The notes under the pieces are model-generated. The model did no database searches, was not told the origin of the DNA, and worked only from the letters and a program-made list of their open reading frames with translations. Below are positions 24,191 to 35,472 of a DNA stretch of 64,000 bases, in pieces (within the stretch, counting starts at the first letter, position 1; every line of letters begins with the position of its first letter). The translations under genes were made by a program, and so were the position numbers. This DNA comes from Polytrichum commune. Lineage: Eukaryota > Streptophyta > Polytrichopsida > Polytrichales > Polytrichaceae. The stretch is taken from positions 40,949,081 through 41,013,080 of the forward strand of contig OX485809.1 in NCBI GenBank assembly GCA_950295325.1, given 5' to 3'.

Positions 24191-25545
24191 AAATGAAGCA
24201 TCAACTTTGAAGATGCCGGCCTACTCCAATATCTTGACGCCGGGAAACTTCCTAACGCAATAACTATAACATTTGCTATTAGTGTTTCCAAGTCAGTCTA
24301 GGTTTATGCACCACTTTTGGACATAACGAAGTTGTATGTATGCAAAATGAGATAAGGTGTTCTATGATAGAAATGATAACATGAACAAGTGTTAGAGGAA
24401 TCATCACATAAACTTCTGAATGAAGCATCAACTTTGAGGATGTTGGTCTACTCCATCATCTTGAGGCCTACTCCATCATCTCTGAATGAAGCTTTCTTAT
24501 GTAATAACTATAGCACTTGCTATTAGTTTTCGAGTCAATCTAGGTTTATGCATCACTTTTGGACATAACAAAGTTGTATGTATGCAAAATAAAATAAAAT
24601 GTCTTATGATAGAAATGATAACATGAACAAGTGTTAGAGGAATCATCATATAAACTTATAAATGAAGCATCAACTTTGAAGATGCCAACCTACTCCAACA
24701 TCTTGAGGTTGGAAGCTTTCTTATGCAATAGTTTGTAGCACTTGCTATTAGTTTTTGAGTCAATCTAAGTTTATGCATCACTTTTGGACATAACGAAGTT
24801 GTATGTATGCAAAATATAATATAATATGATAGAAATGATAACAAGAACAAGTGTAAGAGGAATCATCATATAAACTTATAAATGAAGCATCAACTGTGAA
24901 GATGCCAACCTACTCCAACATCTTGAGGTTGGAAGCTTTCTTATGCAATAGTTATAGTACTTGCTATTAGTTTTCGAGTCAATCTAGGTTTATGGATCAC
25001 TTTTGGACATAATGAAGTTGTATGTATGCAAAATAAAATTTAATATGATAGAAATGATAACAAGAACAAGTGTAAGAGGAATCATCATATAAACTTATAA
25101 ATGAAGCATCAACTTTGAAGATGCCAACCACTCCAACATCTTGAGGCCATAAACCTTCTTATGCAATAACTATAACACTTATCACTATATTCGTTAATTT
25201 GAGACTTTCTCTTGTCACAAATTAATATATGGACCACAACAACATGGTCTAATGTTTGGGTCATCCTACCTAAACCATCTTGATATGAGTTCTTAATTGG
25301 GTTCTTGATATGAACACCTGCTTCAAAGTATTTGCATCTTACAACATTCTTCAATATCTGTGCAATTTTATCCATGTTCTTATATTTGTAATAGTCTCAA
25401 AATGCCGAAAAAGTCCCAAATTAACGAATATAGTGATACTTGCTATTAGTTTTCAAGTCAATCTTTTGGACATAACAAAATTGTATGTATGCAAAGTAAA
25501 ATAAATAAATTTTAATGATAGAAATGATAAAAGGAACAAGTGTTT
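24191..25545 (+). repeat. Satellite-like tandem array, ~220-240 bp period, 5 units plus a partial one
   Basis: AATGAAGCATCAACT recurs near 24191, 24419, 24660, 24881 and 25100. Each unit also carries GGACATAACGAAGTTGTATG and GATAGAAATGATAACA in the same order. A partial unit (TTTTGGACATAACAAAATTG) lies at about 25430-25545 after an unrelated stretch. The array ends about 65 bp before the pogo-like transposon at 25610. Confidence 0.88.
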
Positions 25546-25859
25546 TGTAACCTTCAAAACCCTCTCTACAACCTTTGAATGGAATGTAAATCTATGGTCA
25601 TATTAGATACCGTACGTTAAGGGCAGCTTCGGCGCTCTCTTGCCGAATAATTATTAAAAGTAAAAAAACAGTGTTCAGCGGGAAAACAAAAATTACCAAA
25701 AAATTCGGCACTTTGAATAGTTTAATAATGCAAATTTCGGCATACATCCAAGAAGTTGTTATGTAACGGTAAACAAGGATGTTCGTTCACGATTTCATCC
25801 AAGTTTGGCCGCTAATATATCCCTAATCTTGCCCTAATCTCTCTTAGTCCTAATTGCCA

Positions 25860-27732
25860 ATGTTTTTGTCTACTGAGAGATTTGTTGCTTGTTATGCAAT
25901 GTTGTACAAGTTTTTGAGAGCGAAAATGGCGAGACAAAAAACTCTAAGTAGTATGTTTAGTGTTATCAACAAAGATGAGATGGAATTGTGTGTGCAACGA
26001 GATTTTGCAGTTCTCAATGAGAAGTTGGAGATGGAGCATGACATGTGCAAAGAAGTGATGAAGCGGCCAGTTGGAAGGCCGCCAAAGAAGGAAATAGAAG
26101 TTGTGTTGTTGACACCGAAAGTGGAACCAATGGAACAAGCATCAAAGAAAGCAAAGGTTAGAGGACCTTACACTAATTGGTTTTTGCCTACTCTATGGAA
26201 GCTCATCTATGCAGCTGTGAAGCAACATAAAAACCTCACAGTTGCTTTGAATTATTTCCGCACAAAGCACAAGGTACCAGGAGAGACTTATAGTGTTTAT
26301 GACAAACTTTCTAGAGGCTCTCTATACGAGTGGTTTTCATCTACATGCATTTTAAAAGAAAGATACAAGCAACACATCTTGAAGGGATCTTCCTCTTTTA
26401 CCGGAGGCACACAACATGGTCATTTGCTCGCACAATTTCCGGAGTTAGAGGAGGAAATAATCAAGATGCTTGAGGGCCATCGAGATGCTGGACAACCTCT
26501 CTTTGCAACTACTGTACGAGGTTTAATTCGAAGTTTAATTCAAAAGAGGGAACCTAATTTACTTGAAACCGAAAATCCAAGCGGGTTTAGGGTTTCACTA
26601 GCATGGACCCGCGAGTTTGTTCGAAGCAAGTTGGATTGGACTTACAGGGCAACAACAGGAGCAGCTCGGAAATTACCAAGCAATTGGGAAGAACAAGGAC
26701 TTCGAATGGCACAAAGGGCTGCATTTCTTGTGAAGGCGTATTCCATCCCTCCGGAAATGTTTATCAATACAGACCAGACCGGCATTCATCTTGTTCCTAC
26801 AAGTGGAGCTAGAACTTGGGCAAAAAGAGGCTCAAAGCATGTACTTGTACACGGAATGGAGGATAAGAGACAAGTTACAGTCTCGGTGTCTTCCTCAGCG
26901 AATGGTAACCTCTTACCTTTTCAAGTCGTATTTACTGGCCTGACGGACAAAAGTCTGCCTCCTCGCAATACAGGTCGCCTGCAATGCGAAGGGGCTGGAT
27001 GGCAACTTACATGTTCCAAAAAACCATTGGTCTAACATGTCTACTTGCCAAGAATTTGTGGAAACAATCTTACAACCCTACAGGAAACAAGTTATTGATC
27101 GATTAAACATGCACAAGGATTCAAACCTTATCTGGTTACTGGACTGTTGGAGTGTGCACAAATCAAAGGAATTTGTTGCATGGATCAAGGACAAACATCC
27201 AAATATTCTCCTAATATTTGTTCCAGCAAATTGTACATCTATCTATCAACCTGCAGATGTCATTCTTCAACGGCCATTCAAACATGGTTTTAGAAAGGAG
27301 TTTGATATTTACACTACAGCTATGATTGACAAGCAACTTGAGAAGAAGGAGGCAAAAGATGTTAAGCTTGACTTTCGCATGTCAACTTTAAAACCTTTAC
27401 TCTGCTCATGGTTGTTTGAGGCATGGAACCATGTCAACAAACCAGCAATGATTAGACGCGGATGGGCACAATGCGGACTTGAACAAGTTTTCAATTCAAC
27501 ATTTCAGTGCACTGCAATGGAGGAACACATGAAGACACCACTTTTTAAGGAGACATCATTTGAATCAAGGGAAGAAGAGGAAACAATTCAATCAAGGGAA
27601 GAAGAGAAAACAGACCCTGATGACAGTGTGGAGGGTATTATGGAAGATGGTTTAGTACAAGCTGCTGAAATCATCACAACAAACAAACATTTGACCATTT
27701 CAGCACTGAAAAGTCTAGCTCGAAAAAGGTAA
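25860..27732 (+). pseudogene. pogo-like DDD transposase (DDE_1 type) with one frameshift
   Basis: The transposase cuts and joins the element's own ends. Domains in order: an AT-hook-like KRPVGRPPKKE near residue 65, a basic stretch, an N-terminal DNA-binding half, then the catalytic core. Catalytic Asp are visible in FINTDQTGI (about residue 305), WLLDCWSVHKSKE and SIYQPADVILQRPFK; all three are present. An A run at 27018-27023 has one base too many. It ends the first frame at 27035, and the rest continues one frame over (from the ATG at 27037 to 27732), with the protein continuing in sense across the junction. Start choice: ATG at 25860, though the ATG at 25926 (MARQKTLSSMF) is equally plausible. 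Only this one-base change breaks the gene, so a homopolymer sequencing error is possible. Confidence 0.88.
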
Positions 27733-27974
27733 ATTCCTGCCACATTGCAAACAAAAATTTCAGATTTCTTCTTTGAAGCTTCCTCCACCGGGCTCTCCTC
27801 AACTCCAGCTTCCTCCTCCACGGGTGCGGGGCAGCAATCTCATCTTCGGCTTCAGCTCTGGGTGATTCAATCTGCTTTGTTTCCTCGATAGGAGCAGCCA
27901 CTTCCTCCTCACCTACAATGGTGAGCAGCTTTCCAATTCAGGTTCAGCTTCCACAGCCTTCTCCTCCTCCGTTA

Positions 27975-28222
27975 GAAATTGAGGTTCTCTGCTGCCGAAC
28001 TGTACTGCCTAACTGTGCTGCCGAACCTCGGTCCTCTGATCGGCCTGAACCGGCAGTTAATTACAGATACAGCAGTTGAGTTTGAGAGATAACTGGTTGA
28101 AATTGAGGTTCTCTGCTGCCGAACTGTACTGCCTAACTGTGCTGCCGAACCTCGGTCCTCTGATCGGCCTGAACCGGCAGTTAATCACAGATTCAACAGT
28201 TGAGTTTGAGAGATAACTGGTT
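27975..28222 (+). repeat. Tandem duplication, 2 x 124 bp, inside the pogo-like element
   Basis: GAAATTGAGGTTCTCTGCTG starts at 27975 and again at 28099. The two units differ at only a few positions (for example AATTACAGATACAGC versus AATCACAGATTCAAC). Each unit contains CTGCCGAACTGTACTGCC and CTCTGATCGGCCTGAACC. The function is unknown. The very high identity points to a recent duplication. Confidence 0.93.
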
Positions 28223-28562
28223 GAAGTTGAAGACTTTAAGGAAACACCTCGTTATTCTTCAACCTTTTGACCTAATTTGATGCTGTTGAATTTGTAGAAG
28301 ATTTGCTAATCAACTGGGTTCCTTTCCTGGATTTATTACATAGCAGAAGAGGCTAAATCTCTAGGAAGTAACTGTAATAGGCCCGTCTATCTTATAAGTG
28401 ATGAGGATGATATTTTTGAGCATGAATCACTTCCCTCTTAAACAAATGTACCAACCCGGTTTTGTGACCTGTACTATGTGATTGTATTTCCTTTCTGTTG
28501 ATTCCAGCTTTGAGACCCAACAAATCATATTCAAGAGGAGATAGATGAAATACTACACTTAC

Positions 28563-29340
28563 CCTTTGGCAGAGATCAAGTGCAAGTTTGCCACCAACAG
28601 CCGCCTCTTCATGGTTGTCTTCGACATCCAAGTTAACCACTAGAACTGTTTTCAGTAACCTCGTCTCTTGATTCTCAAGATCTGCAATTCCACTAGTATA
28701 TGTTAATAATGATAAAGCTCAGGTAGCTTCAACAACCAATATCACATGAATGCATCAGTATTATGTGGGTTGCAAATTTTGTGTGAAAGAGAGGAATCAT
28801 ACTGCTTCAGGCAAACTATCTATATCACAATACCTTGAAGAATATTACAAACTTGAGAGCAGTAGAATTGGTCCTGCCTGCGGCAAAGGTTTGAGAAAAT
28901 GTAACATAAACCACAGTCAAGGACATATGCAGATTCTGGTGTAGGGTTAAGTGTGGTCACATCCAGCAACTACTTACACGATGTGAACAGGTCAAGAGTT
29001 AAGTCTCTCAGTGTCTAAATCACTTCGAAGATGCGGCAATCCTTTCAAAGATGAACAGTTCGCCGAACTCTACTCTCCACAGAAACTACCTCAAATCCAA
29101 TGACGACTCGACACAGTGCTGTCCAGCTCTATCGTCAAATAACAGGGTAAATCTAACACTCCACAAACCCAACTCTGTTCACATGCACTCATCACTACAA
29201 TTCCGGCGAGGGAGGAAGAGCAGCAGAGGGAGAGCACGGGGAGGAAGAGCAGCAGGAGGGAGAGCACCAGGAAGAGCACCAGTGCGGAGCAGAGGGAGGG
29301 TCGGAGGCGAGTCGGGGAAGACAAGTTGAAGAACATGAGA
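28563..29340 (-). pseudogene. Host-like exons carried inside the pogo element (unidentified gene fragment)
   Basis: On the minus strand, 28681-28563 is a well-formed exon. It has a TTGCAG acceptor, 39 codons after a two-base start, and a GTAAGTG donor. Its peptide includes LENQETRLLKTVLVVNLDVE and EEAAVGGKLALDLCQR. Upstream, 28877-28834 (or from 28873) is a short exon after a CCGCAG acceptor and before GTATTG. In the matching phase it reads FYCSQVCNILQ and joins to DLENQET in frame. Further upstream, 29330-29090 is open and starts MFFNLSSPTRLRPSLC. The protein is not recognised. Splice sites on the strand opposite the transposase suggest a captured cellular gene fragment (transduplication). 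No full gene fits within the element. Confidence 0.55.
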
Positions 29341-29667
29341 TTAGCTTGCACTTCTTATGCAACCAAGAACCCCCACCCACAAGCTCGGCGCCCTGACAAG
29401 CTCGGCGCCTTGACGTGATTTCAGTTTTGTCAAGAGGTCATGCTTGGTGTCACCTCTGGTTTTAGTAACTTCATGCAACTCGTGTAGCTTGTGTGGCCTT
29501 TGTGTGAGCTGTTTTCTCCACTTGTATGTGTAAGAAGTTTCATGATGTTCGGCATAATTGGACTTTAATTTCACTTCTTTTCAACATGCTTTACCATGAA
29601 TTTCCAAAAAAAATCGGCTTTCCTTTTTATAATTATTTTCCGCCGAAGCTGCCCTTAACGTACGGTA

Positions 29668-32600
29668 TGCACAATCTCTAACCAACTTATATGTTCCAAT
29701 CTTTGCTAGCGCCCCTTAACTTATCTTGTCCGCTTCCCAACTCTAGCAAGTGTCACGAACACTAACCTCCACATCCCACACACGTGCATGGTTAGCTCCC
29801 CACACTGTGGACCTCCAAGCTCATGGCTTTGTCATCAAACCCTCTTACACATGCATTCGGGATTATCCCCTTAGTAGGTAACCAATGGTTAGATGTGGAC
29901 TTCCATCCATGGAAATCTACTCTTGAGTTGATCATCGTGTTGCCAAAGCAAAACTACAACAACCCGAAACATAGTTGTCAAGTATGCTCCGGGTGGGATC
30001 GGTCAGCAATGCCGCCTCACCCCTATAAGCCTCTAGGAATTTGGGCAGGGCCCCTACCCCGCCGTCAAGAAACTTTTTGCCTCTCTCCTTAGAGTTGGGA
30101 CCAAGTAGACATTTTCCTTTAGTTGTTGGGGCTGGAAGCCCCCAGTAGCTGTAGACCTTCTTTAACTTTGTTGTATGATCTTTGCTTCTATCAAGCGACC
30201 ACTCCATCGACATCTACTCTTTGCATAAATGCTGATAGACTCCTCACTTGCCCCATTCAGGCAAGTATTGAGGAAGTTATGGCTGTTCAATTCTAGGCAA
30301 TCCTGGCCGCCGCTCCTAGGTCACTCATGTCCCTAGGCAACGCCCCACTCAAATTGCCATATCTCCTAGCTTACACCTCCCATTAAGGTGTTCTTGAACA
30401 TTTTGGAATCCTGACACCATAAGCTACGTACTCTATGCTTATGGCCTTACCCTCGTGACTCCTAGAATTTGTGGGTGGGAGGCGATTCAATGCCCGGGGC
30501 CTTCACCCACACTAAGATCACTTGGGCCTTCTCACCTATAGCGCCACAAGACCCGGGCGTCACTCCGGGGTCCCCTTTGTGCCCATTTTGTTGCAGGCAC
30601 TCCTCATGGAGAGGTGCGCAACATTATAAGGTAATTTTTTTTCTTCCCTTCAATGCATTTTCTTCCAAGTTTTGTTAGTTGGAACAATGTCCAATGGTGC
30701 ATACTTTTTGCCCATCCAAATTTGTAATTTCATATTACATATATATTTTATATCAACTATATTTTGTAATAAAACTAAATGAAATTACTTTCTATAGTAA
30801 TAATCTTCACTTCCAATTACAGGTGCAAAAAGTATAATGTGAGATCCATTGATTATTCCTATAATCTAAGAAATTCCATGAAGGGCCTCAATTTTTTGTG
30901 CTAGAATCTTAAAATAAGTTGGATATGGAAATTGCAGAAAAATTCTCTGCAATCAAAGTCTAATTAATTTATTAAAAAATCTTATTATTTATGAAATTGT
31001 AATTTCAACCACCCCATATACCTCTCCCATCGTACACAAGGTATTTCCAGTCCCAAGCTTTTATAATGACATTGCAACTCTACTCTTCACTGAACGTCTC
31101 TCTCAAGGTGTATTCTTCCTCTAAAAATACGAATCATAAAAGAGTACAACACTACCTCAAAAATAGAGTGAAAAGGAAAGAGAATGAACATATGTACTAG
31201 TGAGGTAGGGTTGCCCCTCTTTTCCCACTAATAAAATATGTAATGGTCCCTGAACATAGTCCATTCTCACTTCATATTATGTTTGAGGGTCTGTCACTAC
31301 ACAAAATAATTTTCCCAACACCCATGGTACGGTCTTTGGATGATAGTCAAGGGCCCTCACCATTTCATGGTCATGGCCCTTGGCCCATGTGTAAAGTGGC
31401 CCCAAGATTGCTTCCAAGCTTGAAGACTAGATTCTCATACTAAAAAGAATGTTTTTAGAAGTGGAGACCACCATGATTTGACAAGGATAGTGATGCCACT
31501 TGAGCTTTGTGCTTCGTTCTTTCATGCTTTGGACTTTGGATCCTCGTGTAAAACTTATTGGGTCTAATTTTCTTTAGTAAGAGGATATAACATTGCTTAG
31601 CAACGTGGGCCCTCAAAAGATAACAATGGGATATTGGGAGTTCAGTCTAAATCTATGTCTCCTTGCACAACTTTTTGAACATTCCACTATTATATTCTAA
31701 GGGCCCATAGAACGAGCATTAAACATTGAGTAATGCTATGGAGTCTTCTCTATGTTTGATTTGCATGTTTAATCAACATAAAATAAAAATGACATCAATG
31801 TTTTTGTACATTGACATGAATGAGAGCATGTTCTTCCATGCCAAGATCATGTTTTACCAAGTTTTCAGGGTATGATTATTTCCATCCTTTTGGAAGGTAG
31901 GCTCCTTTTAATAGAACCTTAATCAACAAGATAAATAACTTTATTTCTTAAGAAATATTGATAATAATAATAATGATGATGATGATAATAATAGAGTCCA
32001 ATAAATCATTATATATCATTCATAAGATTACTGAATATGATAGCCATGATGTGTGGGCCTTTGATACATTCAAAGAATAGTGTCCTCCAAATTTCAGTCC
32101 CATCCAAATTCAACCTTGATTTGGTCCAAAAATTATGAGGAAAGTGGCTAATGGCTACATCCTCGGTATGGATTCGCTTACTATCTCGTAGTAATTAATC
32201 ATGTGGTTCATATCTTAGGAGAAGTGGGCTTGCTAGAAAAAAGTAACCATGTAAGACTCATCTACCATCTATGGAGTTGGAAGTGTCCATGTAGACCTGC
32301 TTGTCTTATGGACAAAATACATTATGCGATTCTCCTTTGCAAGCACACGACAGGTTACACTAATGATCAACAACTTCGTCACTAGTGTCACATCATGGAA
32401 CTTGGTGTTCAAGTGCATTTACTAATATCTTGGGATGAGTGTCGCCAATAGTGTTATGAGGTGAATGCCTATATCACATAATGCTCTATAAGTTGACTAA
32501 AATATACACAAATGGCACTTGACACAAATGGCTCAAGAATATCTCCTCTTGCATACTAAAATGTAAACACACGACACTTGCCATTAGCATGCTCAATAAT

Positions 32601-33313
32601 ACCTTCCCTTTGCATATTAAAACACAAAACTATCATCTCAAATAACCCCAATATGCTATGTTAAACGTCAAAATGTATATAATTTCACACTTCATTTTTT
32701 TTACTTTGGTTGACTTACAATATCATATTGATAACTAACGGACATAGCGCTCTAGGCATCTAATTCAGGCCCTTTGCAAATAGAGTACGTGACATTGAAT
32801 ACCATAAATGGTGTAATGCCGATTTCAAATAAAGAATAAAAATACGAACCTGCTGCCTGTAGACTAAGTTATTCTATGAATTTTATATTGAATGAATGAG
32901 AGGTACTCTCATAATATGCGATCATTCCCTCACTCCTGTGCAGCCTGCTTACACTCAGAGTTGTCAGGGTGTAAGATAGACGATGGTGTAGAATTGCAAT
33001 AAATATGATACTTCGTGTCACCACTTCTACTCGTCTTGCTCAAATAGTAATTGTAAACCGTAGAATAGTGTCACCAACCCCAATGGTCGGGGAAATTTTA
33101 GGGCATAATCGGCTAAGATCCGAGTGTTTGCAAGTCCAACCGGTTACATGTTGATGACATCCTCTGGTTTTCCTTTACTAAATTGAGGAATATTTCATAG
33201 ATTCTTCTAAATTGGTCGGTAATTTTTCCTGCAGTCTTGAGCTTCAACCGGTTATTTCTCAAACTCAACCGGTTCTTATGTAAGTAACTACCGGTTCTCC
33301 CCGATCATAGACC
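29668..33313. other. Gene-poor stretch
   Basis: No convincing exon chain is seen. A locally GC-rich segment at about 29850-30620 has several unrelated open frames and may be a decayed retroelement, but nothing identifies it. The MITE at 31587-31739 is annotated separately. A segment at about 32127-32270 (GGAGAAGTGGGCTTGCTAG and AAAGTAACCATG) matches, inverted, repeats at about 37490-37630 and 38440-38560. Confidence 0.35.
31587..31739. mobile_element. MITE, ~153 bp, GGGCCCT-type inverted ends (copy 2)
   Basis: It starts ATAACATTGCTTAGCAACGT and ends TTGAGTAATGCTAT. The internal inverted blocks GGGCCCTCAAAAGATAACAA and ATTATATTCTAAGGGCCC match those of 12845-12994. Confidence 0.75.
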
Positions 33314-33600
33314 AACACTAAATTTTAATCCAACAGTGATTGTCATTCCTTGTGGAATTATAGATTTATAGTGTTGCAAATACTGTCACTTACCAAGTGA
33401 TTTTTCATCCACATTTCAATCACCCTTGACAATAATTTTTCAATAGTTGTTGACAAGAGAAAGGTAGGGTTTTTGGCCAATGGGCGAACTCATCCATCAT
33501 CCATGACAATCTTTGTTCACTTATTCATAAGAAGTGTCATCTAAAAAGTTACCATAGTGACATAGAATACCATGTGACACTCAATATCATAGTAGTGTTA
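33314..33600 (-). mobile_element. Dispersed MITE family, inverse copy of 13661-13955
   Basis: Inverse order of the same blocks: AATTATAGATTTATAGTG, TCACTTACCAAGTGATTTT, GGCCAATGGGCGAACTCATC and CATCCATGACAA. The outer ends AACACTAAATTTT and AGTAGTGTTAG are weakly complementary. There is no coding potential. Confidence 0.7.
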
Positions 33601-33889
33601 GTCTTGCTTTTGTACCCTTTTGCAGGTAACAAAGGTCGAAGTGCACCCGGAACGCAAGATGGGTTGGCGGCATTACATGTGTTATATGATGAGCTTAATT
33701 AGTTGGAATTTTCTTACATCATCTTACAAATTAAAATCTTGAAGTGACAAATATATTGGACAGGCAATAGAAGGTTTGAATGCCATGAGAAAACAGGTGC
33801 GGTCCGCCTTTAACCCTAATTTATTTAGTTCCGGGCATTAATTACATTACCCCGTGTCGGTAGCGGTAATGTCCCGGTTCCAAGCAAGT

Positions 33890-34492
33890 GTATCGAGGAC
33901 AAGGTGAGGTCATGGTAAACCTTGGACTCCGAGAAACAAGGATGAAGTTGCTTCAAGTGGATTTGGGCGAACCAACCCACACACTCGTTCCTTGTTGGAT
34001 GCCTAAACCCTTGTCTCCAAGGAACCAATGTACGGGTTGTTTCGCCCCAAGCCTTCACGTGCAGGTCGACATCATTTTTGCACAGCCATCGTATCGAGGA
34101 CAAGGTGAGGTCATGGTAAACCTTGGACTCCGAGAAACAAGGATGAAGTTGCTTCAAGTGGATTTGGGCGAACCAACCCACACACTCGTTCTTTGTTGGA
34201 TGCCTAAACCCTTGTCTCCAAGGAATCAATGTACGGGTTGTTTTGCCCCAGCCCTTCAAGTGCAGGTCGACATCATTTTTGCACAGCCATCGTATCGAGG
34301 ACAAGGTGAGGTCATGGTAAACCTTGGACTCCGAGAAACAAGGATGAAGTTGCTTGAAGTGGATTTGGGCAAACCGACCCACACACTCGTTCCTTGTTGG
34401 ATGCCTAAACCCTTGTTTGCAAGGAACCAGTGTACGGGTTGTTTCGCCCCAGCCTTTCAAGTGCAGGTCAACATCGTTTTTGCACAACCATC
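33890..34492 (-). repeat. Tandem repeat, 3 x 201 bp, open on both strands
   Basis: GTATCGAGGACAAGGTGAGG begins units at 33890, 34091 and 34292, so the period is exactly 201 bp (67 codons). Because the period is divisible by three and no unit has a stop, a 220-codon frame exists on each strand. The minus-strand unit contains CKNDVDLHLKGWGETTRTL and FSESKVYHDLTLSS; the plus-strand unit contains VMVNLGLRETRMKLLQVDLG. Neither is recognised. Units differ at a handful of bases. Whether either frame is translated cannot be told here. Confidence 0.9.
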
Positions 34493-35051
34493 ATGTATTT
34501 ATATAACACTGCATTTCAAGTTACTGAAACTTCGATCATTCAAATTTTGAATCGATCTTTCACTATAGAATGGTAATTTCATAGATCATGCTATGCAGGA
34601 TCACCCAAGAATTGCAAGCTCCGCATTAGCACGGCCCGAAACATCAATGGAAGTCGCTCTATGTTAGAAAGTGAGAGAGATTTTTAATCCTGTAATTGCT
34701 AGTATAGAAGATCGTCATGTATTAGGACGTGGATCTCAAGAAAAAGCAGTTGACAATGTAGTTCAAAAAGATAATAGAAGAATGCCTGAATTTGATTGTA
34801 TTAACACCCACAACAATCTATAGCATGGAAGCGGAAGCACATGTAACTCTCACAAACTGCATGAGCAAAAATGTCGAGTATGTGGAGCTCATAAAATATG
34901 TTGTGTGAAGTGGTGAACACACAAAAGAGTGCTATAACTTTGGGAACGCAGTTGTAAGGAGTGAATCTCAAACATGTTCAATTGGGGTTCATTTGTTGGA
35001 AAGATGGTGGAGCTTTTCAACGAGAAGGCCAACATATGACAACTGGGAGAA
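34493..35051. other. Spacer, no certain gene
   Basis: A short plus-strand stretch near 34660-34820 reads [18 protein letters not shown], which looks coding-like. It has no start and no recognised family, and splice sites were not resolved. Nothing else is seen. Confidence 0.3.
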
Positions 35052-35472
35052 CTACACTAAATATACCAATTAGTGAGGGTGGTACTTATTCAAGTTGCAT
35101 GCACAATCTAACCAAGTCTCAAAATCACTGAGGGCTAAAGTTGTTATTGAGTGACACTAAATGCATGACTACAGTAAATTCTATGCTCATTTACCATAGA
35201 TATGAAGGAAATCAATGCATGCTTGTGATTAGTGCATGTCACATGCTTGTTAGTGAACAATGCCAAGTGCCAATACATTCAGTGATTAGTGTGAAGTGCC
35301 ATGTACTTTAAGTGAATTGTGCCAAGTGTTGAGATGAACAATGCTTCCTAGTCTTACATCTAAGATGTTTTGGTGGCACTAATTCCTAGCATAAAGGAAT
35401 TTAGCATCACCTTCACTAATTTCTCCACCCTCACCAATTTCCCACACTCACTAATTGGTGTATTTAGTGTAG
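35052..35472. mobile_element. MITE with 26-bp TIRs (CTACACTAAATA family), 421 bp
   Basis: The left end CTACACTAAATATACCAATT at 35052-35077 is matched, inverted, at 35447-35472 with a single difference over 26 bp. It is AT-rich, with no coding sequence. The same outer motif occurs in 63060-63822 and, more weakly, at 11386-11673, 13661 and 36310. Confidence 0.88.

Larger units (their letters stand above)
25610..29665 (+). mobile_element. Full-length pogo-like transposon, 4056 bp, 25-bp perfect TIRs, TA target duplication
   Basis: The left end CCGTACGTTAAGGGCAGCTT (first 20 of 25 bp) at 25610-25634 is matched exactly, inverted, at 29641-29665. TA lies on both sides (25608-25609, 29666-29667). 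Inside are a DDD transposase (25860-27732), a 2 x 124-bp tandem repeat (27975-28222) and host-like exons on the minus strand (about 28563-29340). Perfect ends and a nearly intact transposase point to recent activity. The 1.9 kb downstream of the transposase is unusual for a simple pogo element. Confidence 0.95.

Noticed and set aside
24191-25545. CRISPR-like array
   Set aside because: Units are over 200 bp, repeat along their full length without unique spacers, and the DNA is plant nuclear; it is a satellite-like tandem repeat.
33825-34550. Two antiparallel 220-codon open frames as genes
   Set aside because: Both arise from one 201-bp tandem repeat without stops. Neither is recognised and no promoter or splice context was seen, so it is annotated as a repeat only.
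34660-34820. Coding-like stretch [18 protein letters not shown]
   Set aside because: No start, no defined exon borders and no recognised family; kept only as a note in the spacer entry.
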